DNA from: DATKZB01 sp035528235
Lineage (GTDB): Bacteria; Planctomycetota; Phycisphaerae; FEN-1346
NCBI GenBank assembly: GCA_035528235.1
Contig: DATKZB010000006.1
Coordinates: 1-13,861, forward strand
Direction of reading: 5' to 3'
DNA length: 13,861 nt
Made by a program: the position numbers and the translations under genes. Shown one piece after another: positions 6,049-12,207 of the stretch (its first letter is position 1; the number at the start of each line of letters is the position of its first letter). The notes under the pieces were generated by a model. The model worked only from the letters and a program-made list of their open reading frames with translations, had not been told where the DNA came from and searched no databases.

Positions 6049-7385
6049 GGCATCGCCCTCCGCCGCAGCCGATGCACCACGAGGTTCGTCACCAGGAACC
6101 CGGCCCCCGCCGCAATGCACGCGATGCCCTTGACGAGGAACCCCATCTCGCTGTCGAAGAACCTCGCCACCATCAGCATCGCCACCAGCAGCACGCCCAG
6201 GTTCGCCATGGCCAGCCGCCGCTGGCGGAACCCCGTCACCAGCGCCGCCGCGGCCAGCGCCAGCATGTAGGCGTTGAACATCCACGCCGGGGCCGACGCG
6301 CTGCGCGTCGCGTAAAAGATGCCCACCCCGAGGAGCGCCAGCGCGGGCGCCGCGCCCAGCACCAGCCGCCACGGCCGCCGCCTCCACAGGCACACGCCCG
6401 CCAACGCCAGCGAGGCCAACACGAGCACCGCCGCGACCGCAGCGGCCGCCGGGTAGTTTCTCAGGGCCGCCGCCAACTCCCTATCGTGGTACGCCAGGTC
6501 GTCCCAGACGTCCCGGAACGTCAGCACGTAGGCCGAGACGGCCACGCCGGCGGCGCCCACCGTCTCAAACGGTCGCCGCCACAGCGACGCCCCCCGGCCG
6601 AACCACACCGCCCCCGCCAGGACCATGACCGCGTACAGCGCCGGGTACCCGACCATGGGAACCACGTCGTCGACATCCCCCCCGACGACGACGAACGCAA
6701 GCGCCACCCCCGCCCAGAGCGCCACCGCCCACATCAGGAACACCGGCCGCAGGGCGTACCGGTCGGCGCGGGCCGCCATCCACACGTGCGGGGCCAGCGG
6801 AATCGCCAGCAGCCAGACCGCCAGCGACGCCGTCCCCTTCACGTCGGACGCGCCGGTCACGTCGGCCGCGCCGGCCCACGCCAGGACCCCCACCAGGTAC
6901 AGGACGGCCACGGCGCTCGAGCCCAGCAGATACACCACCGGCAGGGCCAGCAGCAGGCAGGGCAACAACAACTCATCGTAATCGCTCGAAACGTGGTAGG
7001 TCTGCTGGATGAGTGCCACCGACGCCACCAACGCCAGGGCCAACATCACGCCAGCCCCCTCTCGCCACGCCGCCGACGGTTGGTTCCGCCACAGGACCCA
7101 TGCCGCCAAGCCCTGGGCCGCCAGCAGCGGCGCCAGCGACAGGGCGGTCCGCACCGACCGCCCCAGCGCCGACCAGTTGTACGCCAGGACAAAGATGATA
7201 CCCAGGCCGATCAGCAGCGCCCCCAGCACGCCCGAGATGGTCACCGCCATCTGCCGCCAGCGGCCCTCCTCGACGGGGCCGTAGTGGCCGCGGAGGGTCT
7301 CGGCGGCGTCGGCCGACAAGATGTCCTGCCGCACGAGGTCCGGCAGTTCGCCGTAAAGCCAGCGCACGCCCTTGTTTCGCATCAT
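6045..7385 (-). CDS. DUF2157 multi-pass membrane protein
   Basis: From ATG 7385 the product has 446 residues. A cytoplasmic N-terminal part (LYGELPDLVRQDILSADAAETLRGHYG) is typical of DUF2157, where this short region precedes a long string of membrane helices. About a dozen hydrophobic segments follow, for example SGVLGALLIGLGIIFVLAYNW, and the protein ends near GIACIAAGAGFLVTNLVVHR. The reading frame stays open up to 7502, but the added 39 residues have no hydrophobic or family-like content, so ATG 7385 (or the adjacent ATG 7382) is chosen; there is no strong ribosome-binding site. It is the first gene of a three-gene membrane operon with the GDYXXLXY gene and the small membrane protein gene. 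Its role is unknown. Confidence 0.85.
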   Translation of the reverse strand: MMRNKGVRWLYGELPDLVRQDILSADAAETLRGHYGPVEEGRWRQMAVTISGVLGALLIGLGIIFVLAYNWSALGRSVRTALSLAPLLAAQGLAAWVLWRNQPSAAWREGAGVMLALALVASVALIQQTYHVSSDYDELLLPCLLLALPVVYLLGSSAVAVLYLVGVLAWAGAADVTGASDVKGTASLAVWLLAIPLAPHVWMAARADRYALRPVFLMWAVALWAGVALAFVVVGGDVDDVVPMVGYPALYAVMVLAGAVWFGRGASLWRRPFETVGAAGVAVSAYVLTFRDVWDDLAYHDRELAAALRNYPAAAAVAAVLVLASLALAGVCLWRRRPWRLVLGAAPALALLGVGIFYATRSASAPAWMFNAYMLALAAAALVTGFRQRRLAMANLGVLLVAMLMVARFFDSEMGFLVKGIACIAAGAGFLVTNLVVHRLRRRAMP

Positions 7386-7485
7386 CGCCACGGGTCGCCC
7401 CCGTCCGGGTGCATGGCACAAGTCTATGTCTTGGGTAGCACGATAGGAAAGGAAAATCGCCGGCGCCCGCGCCACGGCCCCCATC

Positions 7486-7509
7486 GCCCCCCGTGTATTC
7501 ACGGGGGGC
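7486..7509. repeat. Perfect 10-base-pair hairpin
   Basis: Arms GCCCCCCGTG (7486-7495) and CACGGGGGGC (7500-7509) enclose a TATT loop and are followed by TAAG, so the right arm ends in GGCTAA like the neighbouring repeats. It lies between the DUF2157 gene and the gene ending at 7592. No T-run follows on either strand, so it is listed as a repeat and not as a terminator. The rest of 7386-7485 shows nothing recognisable. Confidence 0.65.
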
Positions 7510-7533
7510 TAAGTACCCCACCTCGGCCGCGCC

Positions 7534-7591
7534 CCGTCGCCGTACCGGCGACGGCTAAACGTTGGCGCGCGTTAGCCCCGGCCGCGCGGGG
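7534..7591. repeat. TTAGCC/GGCTAA-family palindromic element
   Basis: Arms CCGTCGCC (7534-7541) and GGCGACGG (7547-7554) with loop GTACC are followed by CTAAAC (7555-7560). The second half has GTTAGCC (7571-7577), leading into a hairpin CCCCG/CGGGG that abuts the stop codon at 7592. The frame arm-GTACC-arm-CTAAAC is the same as at 11546-11572, but the fourth and fifth stem pairs differ on both sides. Confidence 0.7.
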
Positions 7592-8869
7592 TCATCCGCC
7601 GAAGTAGCGGCGGACGACATCGCGGTCCTCGGGCCGCACGTCGGCGGGGACCGACACCGCCGGGCCCGACGCCGTCACGCCGGCCGACGCCTCGCCCGGC
7701 GTTGCGACAGGCCCGACCGCCGCCGCATCGGGACCCGCGCCGGCGCCCGCAACCTCGGCCAGCGACGGGGGCACCGACTCGGCCAGGCCCAACGTCCGCC
7801 GGGCCTGGCCCACGGCGGCCACGACGGCCGCGACGCCGCCCGCACCCTTTTCGCCGAACGCCTCGGCCAGCGCAGCAGCAAGATGGCCGAGCGTGGCACC
7901 GGCGTCCGGACCGGCCTGGCGGACAGACCCGGCCGCCGCGGCCAGCGCCGACGCTAGGTCCGCCGGCGCGGCGACCCTGGCGGCGCCGTCGAGGCTGTCG
8001 GCCAGGCGCTCGCGGGCAGCCAGGGACATCCCGCCCGCGCCGGGCTCGGCGCCCAGCCTGCCGGCCAGGTCGGCCGCGGCGCCCGACGCGCCTGACGCGT
8101 CGCCCCGCGCTGCCGCGCGGACCATCTTCTGCACCTCCGCCTGGTCGATCCCGGCGACGGCCCGAAGGGCCTCGCGCCGCGCGCCATCGGCCTCGGCCAA
8201 CGCCTGGTAGACGGCGGCGGTGGCGTCGCGGGCGTCGCCCTGGCGCGCGCCGCCTTCGCGCAGGCGGGCCACGGCCTGCTCGATCGTCCGGCGGACCGTC
8301 GGCGCGACCGACCCGTCGTCGGCCGCGCGGCTAAGGGTCTCGGCGGCCCGCTGGGCATCGTCCGGCACGAGCGGCGGCCCGCCCACGGAGGGGACGAACG
8401 CCGCCGCCGCCAGCACCAGGACGGCCACCAGGATGATCCGCGCGCGGCGGCCGAGGGTGGTGGCGAGGCGGAGCGTCCGGGGGTCGAGTCGCCCGGCCGC
8501 CTCGCGGGCCTGGGCCAGAAGCCGATCGTCGAGCAGGCCGGGGCGTTGGCCGTCGAGGACCTCCAGGGCCGTCGCCAGGCGTTCCTTGAGGCCGGCGGCC
8601 CGGTCGGCGGCCAAGGCGGCGTCGCGGAGCGTCGCGCCCGCGGCCAGGCGCACCAGCGCCGCGGCGACGAACCCGGCCGGTATGAGGACGAGCGGCAGCA
8701 GCGGTTCCTGGGCGGTCAGCGGCATGGCCTGCGGCCGAAGGATGCGGAGCACCGTGACCACGGCCGCCAGTGCCGCGCCGCCCACGGCCCCCGCCAGACC
8801 GGCCTCGGTGGCGCGGACCGTCAGAAGGCGGCGGCGGACGCGTCTCAGGCCCACGAACAGCGGCTCCAT
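7592..8869 (-). CDS. Membrane-anchored Ala-rich protein, DUF4175-like N-terminus
   Basis: From ATG 8869 (AGGTGA 5 bases upstream) the product has 425 residues. Three hydrophobic segments lie at about 22-42, 56-76 and 143-160; between the second and third is ALAADRAAGLKERLATALEV, a helical pattern of the type found in DUF4175-like proteins. Residues 160-425 are strongly Ala/Gly/Arg-rich and helical with no recognised domain, and the C-terminus ends PEDRDVVRRYFGG, an ending I associate with related planctomycete proteins. The frame stays open to 9001, but those extra 44 residues come from the repeat at 8918-9012 and should not be annotated as protein. Function is unknown; a partner of envelope or von-Willebrand-type complexes would be a guess. 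Confidence 0.72.
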   Translation of the reverse strand: MEPLFVGLRRVRRRLLTVRATEAGLAGAVGGAALAAVVTVLRILRPQAMPLTAQEPLLPLVLIPAGFVAAALVRLAAGATLRDAALAADRAAGLKERLATALEVLDGQRPGLLDDRLLAQAREAAGRLDPRTLRLATTLGRRARIILVAVLVLAAAAFVPSVGGPPLVPDDAQRAAETLSRAADDGSVAPTVRRTIEQAVARLREGGARQGDARDATAAVYQALAEADGARREALRAVAGIDQAEVQKMVRAAARGDASGASGAAADLAGRLGAEPGAGGMSLAARERLADSLDGAARVAAPADLASALAAAAGSVRQAGPDAGATLGHLAAALAEAFGEKGAGGVAAVVAAVGQARRTLGLAESVPPSLAEVAGAGAGPDAAAVGPVATPGEASAGVTASGPAVSVPADVRPEDRDVVRRYFGG

Positions 8870-8917
8870 GCGGTCACCTGCAGCATCTTGAGGTTGCGTA
8901 TTCACACCATCACTTGT

Positions 8918-9012
8918 GCGCGGTGGGTCCCCGTACCCACCGCGCCAACCCGCGGTCGAACCCTCGAACGCGGCGGGTGCGGGGACCCGCCGCGCAAACA
9001 CGCAATGTTAGA
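8918..9012. repeat. Double-hairpin repeat, copy 2
   Basis: This is a second copy of the element at 4970-5063. Hairpin 1 (8918-8928 / 8935-8945, loop CCCCGT) is identical to copy 1. Hairpin 2 (8969-8978 / 8985-8994, loop GCGGGG) keeps the same arms, one pair shorter. The 3' flank GCAAACACGCAA is shared, while the spacer between hairpins differs. It lies just upstream of the start at 8869. The 445-base gap 8870-9314 holds this repeat and those at 9088 and 9146. Stretch 9013-9087 shows no gene; it has a TATACT on the minus strand (9039-9044) without a convincing -35 box. Confidence 0.85.
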
Positions 9013-9087
9013 CCGCGCTAACGGTGGCATACCTTATGAGTATACGAAATCGGGAGGGGACGGGCGCGGGAAAACGGTCCCGTAGAA

Positions 9088-9114
9088 CACTGGCGGACAA
9101 ACCGCCAGTGGCAC
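9088..9114. repeat. CAC-N6-ACAAR hairpin
   Basis: Arms CACTGGCGG (9088-9096) and CCGCCAGTG (9102-9110) enclose loop ACAAA and are followed by GCAC. The frame (CAC, six bases, ACAAR, complementary six bases, GTGGCAC) is that of 1109-1134, but the six internal stem positions are largely different. Confidence 0.7.
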
Positions 9115-9145
9115 CCGCGCATTTTCCGGCAAGGCCCTCGTTGCT

Positions 9146-9253
9146 GTCACCCTGAGCGAGCGAAGCGAGTCGAAGGGTCTCGCCGTGGGAACGGCCGAAG
9201 GACAACGACCACGGCGAGATTCCTCGACTCCGCTTCGCTCCGCTCGGAATGAC
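9146..9253. repeat. Large imperfect inverted repeat
   Basis: Left arm 9146-9188 begins GTCACCCTGAGCG and ends TCTCGCCGTGG; right arm 9209-9253 is an imperfect reverse complement that begins CCACGGCGAGATTC and ends GGAATGAC. The arms are about 45 bases with a 20-base loop. The strings 'CCTGAGCG...GTCGAAGGGTCTC' and 'GAGATTCCTCGACTC...CGGAATGAC' are of a type found scattered through many bacterial genomes. Between 9254 and 9314 nothing further is seen. Confidence 0.75.
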
Positions 9254-9314
9254 AACACTTGGCTGCGTGCTGGAAAGTCCCAGTGCACCGCTGCCACCTG
9301 AGCCGCGGGGGCAC

Positions 9315-10820
9315 TCAGTACTGGCGGCGGCGGCGGGAGGAGGGGATGTCCAGTTCCTCGCGGTACTTGGCCACGGTCCGCCGGGCCACGTCGATGCCCT
9401 CGGACCGGAGCATCTTGACGAGTTGCTCGTCGGAGAGCGGCTTGGCCTTGTCCTCGGCGTCGACGATGGCCTTGAGGCGGACGCGGACGCGGTCCCAGGA
9501 GACCTGTTCGCCCTCGGGGGTCTCGGTGCCGCCCATGAAGAACCCGCGCAGGGGCCAGATGCCCCAGGGCGTGTCGGCGTACTTGTCGGCGACGGCCCGC
9601 GAGATGGTGCCCACGTGCAGGCTGACGTCGTCGGCCACCTGCTGCATCTTGAGGGGCTGAAGGTGGTCGGGCCCCTCGTCGAAGAACGGCCGCTGGAACT
9701 TGAGGATCGATTCCGTCACCCGCCGCAGCGTGTCGCGGCGTTGCTCGATGGCGTCCATCAGCCACCGGGCCGATCGGATGTTGCGGGCCACGAAGTGGCG
9801 TGTCCGGTCGTCGAGGTCGCGGCGTTTGACGAGGCGGCGGTAGGCCCGGCTGATGTAGAGTTCGGGCGTGTTGCCGTTCTCGATGATGACGACGTAGTCG
9901 GCCAGTTCGTCGTCCCACTCGATGCGGACGTCGGGGATGATGGACGGCGTGCGTTCGGGGCTGATGACGGCGCCGGGCTTGGGGTTGAGGCGGCGAATCC
10001 GATCGACGGCCTGCTGGATCTCGTCAATGGGCTCCCCCAGGGCCCGGGCCATCTGGGGGTACCGGTTGGCCTCGATGTCGTGGAGGTGGTGGCGGATGAC
10101 GCGGACCTCCAGGGCCTCCTCGGGCAGGCGTCCCGGCCCGCCGCCGTAGACGGGGTCGGCCGCCAACTGGAGCAAGAGACACTCCTCGACGCCGCGTCCG
10201 CCGACGCCGGCCGGCCCGGTGTGCTGGACGAGGCCCAGGGCCTTTTCCATTTCCTCCATCGAGGCCGGGGGTTCGGCCTGGGCGGCGAGTTCTTCGAGCG
10301 TGACCCGCAGGTACCCGTTGTCGTCGAGGTTGCGGATGACGAGGTCGCCGAGTGCCCGGAGGCGGGGCTCCCCGTCTTCGAGCCGCCAGAGGTCCAGCAT
10401 GTATTCCTGGAGGGTCTGCCCGGCGTCGGGGGTGTTCTGCATGGCCTCGGCCTTGGGGTCCTCGCCGTCGGCGGTGGCGCGGGCGCGCCGGGGGCCGACG
10501 TCCTCGAAGTAGGTCTCCCACCGGTCGACGAGGGTGGAGAGCCGCTCGAAGTCCTCGGGCCCGCCGTCCTGCTCGACGACGAGGTCGCGTTCGGTCTCGG
10601 CGGTGGCGGCGGGGGTCGTCTCGTCGTCCGGGGCGGTGGCACCTTCGTCCTCGGCGTCGCCGGCGCGCATCTCGATGACGGGGTTGGCGATGAGTTCCTG
10701 GTCGATGCGTTCCTGGAGGGCCATGAGCGACAGCTGGAGGATCTCCATGGCCTGGATCATGCGCGGGGCCAGGATCATCCGCTGTTCGAGCCGCTGCTGA
10801 AGTGACGTGTCGAACCGCAT
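9315..10820 (-). CDS. rpoN: RNA polymerase sigma-54 factor
   Basis: The 501-residue product is complete. Region I (about residues 4-50) has LAPRMIQAMEILQLSLMALQ and ANPVIE, the part that holds the open complex in check until an AAA+ activator acts. An acidic, low-complexity region II follows (about 51-130). The core-binding region comes next, with NLDDNGYLRVTLEEL and RIRRLNPKPGAVI. The helix-turn-helix (about 387-416) contains LKMQQVADDVSLHVGTISRAV and is followed by TPWGIWPLRGFF. The RpoN box at 479-488, ARRTVAKYRE, contacts the -24 element. Sigma-54 directs polymerase to -24/-12 promoters and needs an enhancer-binding activator. The start is one base after the recR stop, so it is probably co-transcribed and coupled with recR. 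Confidence 0.97.
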   Translation of the reverse strand: MRFDTSLQQRLEQRMILAPRMIQAMEILQLSLMALQERIDQELIANPVIEMRAGDAEDEGATAPDDETTPAATAETERDLVVEQDGGPEDFERLSTLVDRWETYFEDVGPRRARATADGEDPKAEAMQNTPDAGQTLQEYMLDLWRLEDGEPRLRALGDLVIRNLDDNGYLRVTLEELAAQAEPPASMEEMEKALGLVQHTGPAGVGGRGVEECLLLQLAADPVYGGGPGRLPEEALEVRVIRHHLHDIEANRYPQMARALGEPIDEIQQAVDRIRRLNPKPGAVISPERTPSIIPDVRIEWDDELADYVVIIENGNTPELYISRAYRRLVKRRDLDDRTRHFVARNIRSARWLMDAIEQRRDTLRRVTESILKFQRPFFDEGPDHLQPLKMQQVADDVSLHVGTISRAVADKYADTPWGIWPLRGFFMGGTETPEGEQVSWDRVRVRLKAIVDAEDKAKPLSDEQLVKMLRSEGIDVARRTVAKYREELDIPSSRRRRQY

Positions 10821-10821
10821 G

Positions 10822-11427
10822 TTACGAGTCCACGTCCTGCCGCCCCCGAAGGGCGTCGGCCAGCATGCCGGGGTTCGCGTAATCGAGGCTCGCCCCGGTG
10901 GGCAGGCCGCGAGCCAGGCGCGTTACCCGGACGCCGGCTCCCTTGAGCCGCTCGGCCACGCACAGGGCGGTGCCGTCGCCGTCGGCCGTCGGGCTGAGGG
11001 CCAGGATGACCTCCTTGACCTCGCCCGCGGCCACGCGCTCGGCCAGCCGCGCGAGGTCGAGCCGCTCGGGCCCGACGCCGTCCATCGGCACCACGAGGCC
11101 GCCCAGCACGTGATAGAGTCCATTATACCCGCCAGTGGCCTCCAGGCGGATGACATCCTTAGGTTTCTCGACGACGCACAGTCGCGAGCGGTCGCGCCGA
11201 AGACTGGCGCAGATGGCGCAGGTCTCGCCCTCGGCCAAGGCGCCGCACTCGGCGCAGCGGCCCACCTTGGTCTTGACGTCGCGGATGGCGGTGGCCAGGA
11301 CCTCGGCCTCGCCGGCGTCGGCGTCGAGGAGGTAGAAGGCGAGCCGCTCGGCCGTCCGCCGGCCGATGCCGGGCAACTTGCCGAGGGCGGCGATGAGCCG
11401 TTCGATCGATTCGGTATAGGCGTCCAT
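10822..11427 (-). CDS. recR: Recombination mediator protein RecR
   Basis: The 201-residue product from ATG 11427 is of normal RecR length. Residues 15-30 (LGKLPGIGRRTAERLA) form the helix-hairpin-helix DNA-binding part. A C4 zinc finger uses Cys58, Cys61, Cys70 and Cys73. The Toprim domain begins RLCVVEKPKDVIRLEATGGY and includes YHVLGG and the acidic stretch EVILALSPTADGDGTA. The C-terminus has RLARGLPTGASLDYANPGML. With RecO and RecF, RecR loads RecA at gaps. The frame runs open to 11574, but the extra 49 residues lie in repeat sequence; an upstream GTG at 11436 is possible. The ribosome-binding site is weak. Its usual neighbour ybaB lies 259 bases upstream, with a tandem repeat between. 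Confidence 0.96.
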   Translation of the reverse strand: MDAYTESIERLIAALGKLPGIGRRTAERLAFYLLDADAGEAEVLATAIRDVKTKVGRCAECGALAEGETCAICASLRRDRSRLCVVEKPKDVIRLEATGGYNGLYHVLGGLVVPMDGVGPERLDLARLAERVAAGEVKEVILALSPTADGDGTALCVAERLKGAGVRVTRLARGLPTGASLDYANPGMLADALRGRQDVDS

Positions 11428-11454
11428 AGCGTTCACTCGGGCCGACGTGCTCGT

Positions 11455-11677
11455 CCGCGGCCAAACAACGGCGCATGGCCGTTGGTCGTTTAGCCGTCGC
11501 CGGCACGGCGACGGGCCGCCCGGCGGGGTCATCCCTCGGCGCTGCCCGCGGCCGTACCGGCCGCGGCTAAACAACGGCGCATAGGCGCTGCTCGTTTAGC
11601 CGTCGCCGGCACGGCGACGGGAACGACCATCGGGCATCCGCTGGCACTGCCCGCGGCCGTACCGGCCGCGGCTAAAC
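11455..11677. repeat. Tandem pair of ~106-base paired-hairpin repeats (GTTTAGCC/GGCTAAAC)
   Basis: Two full copies follow at an offset of about 106 bases, after a partial start. Each copy has outer inverted ends GTTTAGCCG and CGGCTAAAC (11488-11496 / 11564-11572; 11594-11602 / 11669-11677). Inside are hairpin A, arms CCGTCGCCG / CGGCGACGG with loop GCA (11494-11502 / 11506-11514 and 106 bases on), and hairpin B, arms CCGCGGCC / GGCCGCGG with loop GTACC (11546-11553 / 11559-11566 and 11651-11658 / 11664-11671). The spacer between hairpins has diverged. They fill most of the gap between ybaB and recR, where no gene is seen. Confidence 0.85.
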
Positions 11678-11686
11678 AACAGAGGA

Positions 11687-12022
11687 TTACTGGCCCAGGA
11701 GTCCCTCCAGCCCGGGCGGCAGGGGCAGACCGCCCAGCACCTTCGACATGCCCTGCCGCTGGAGGTCGCGGGCCTTGTCCATGGCCTGGTTCACGGCGGC
11801 CTTGACCAAGTCCTGGAGGAGTTCGGCGTCGTCGCCGAGGGCCTCGGACTCGATACCCAGGTCCACGAGTTCGAGTCGTCCGTTAACCGTGGCGCGGACC
11901 ATGCCCCCGCCGGCGGCGCCCTCGGCGGTCTGGTGTCCGAGTTCGTCCTGGACGTCGCGCAGGCGTGCCTGGATGGTGCCCAGGTTCTTCATCATGCCCA
12001 TCAGATCGCCGATTCCTGCCAT
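11687..12022 (-). CDS. ybaB: YbaB/EbfC family nucleoid-associated protein
   Basis: The 111-residue product is full length for the family. It begins MAGIGDLMGMMKNLGTIQARL, followed by a helix with QDELG, a strand region GGGMVRATVNGRLELVDLGI, and the C-terminal helices LLQDLVKAAVNQAMDKARDL and the GMSKVLGGLPLPPGL tail. YbaB proteins form small dimers that bind DNA and associate with the nucleoid. A GGGAG sequence 9 bases before ATG 12022 supports the start. It lies in its conserved place between dnaX and recR, but is separated from both by repeat-filled gaps. Confidence 0.95.
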   Translation of the reverse strand: MAGIGDLMGMMKNLGTIQARLRDVQDELGHQTAEGAAGGGMVRATVNGRLELVDLGIESEALGDDAELLQDLVKAAVNQAMDKARDLQRQGMSKVLGGLPLPPGLEGLLGQ

Positions 12023-12077
12023 GCGGGGGCTCTCCCATTGGCGGCGATGGCCGGTGCTTGCGGCCGTTCACCGCTCC

Positions 12078-12203
12078 CTCACGGTCGCGGCTCGGTTACT
12101 TACGCCCGCGGCTCGGTTACTCACGGCCGCGGCTCGGTTACTGGCGGTCGCGGCTTGGTTCCTCACGGTCGCGGCTCGGTTACTGGCGGTCGCGGCTTGG
12201 CGA
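12078..12203. repeat. Six tandem 21-base repeats
   Basis: Six consecutive 21-base units start at 12078, 12099, 12120, 12141, 12162 and 12183. Each begins C-T, has GCGGCT or GCGGCTTGG in the middle, and four end CGGTTA. Units 1 and 5 are identical, and units 4 and 6 share their first 18 bases, so the order is A-B-C-D-A-D'. The sequence just before unit 1 (CCGCTCC) extends the similarity to a dispersed planctomycete-type repeat. The array lies between the dnaX stop (12208) and the ybaB start (12022). It is not a CRISPR: there are no spacers. Confidence 0.9.
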
Positions 12204-12207
12204 CCGA

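Noticed and set aside
7486..7509. Rho-independent terminator
   Set aside because: The hairpin is strong, but no T-run follows on either strand; the same holds for the hairpins at 227-250 and 278-294.
6072..7607. A 511-residue plus-strand frame rich in His, Arg and Gln
   Set aside because: It is antisense to the DUF2157 gene; the composition is what membrane-protein codons give when read in reverse.
9249..10805. A 518-residue plus-strand open frame
   Set aside because: It lies antisense to the clearly recognisable rpoN and has no family-like content.
11428..11574. Extended RecR N-terminus (49 extra residues)
   Set aside because: RecR has normal length from ATG 11427, and the extension is translated tandem-repeat sequence.
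12078..12203. CRISPR-like array
   Set aside because: The 21-base units are directly adjacent with no unique spacers, and no cas gene is present.
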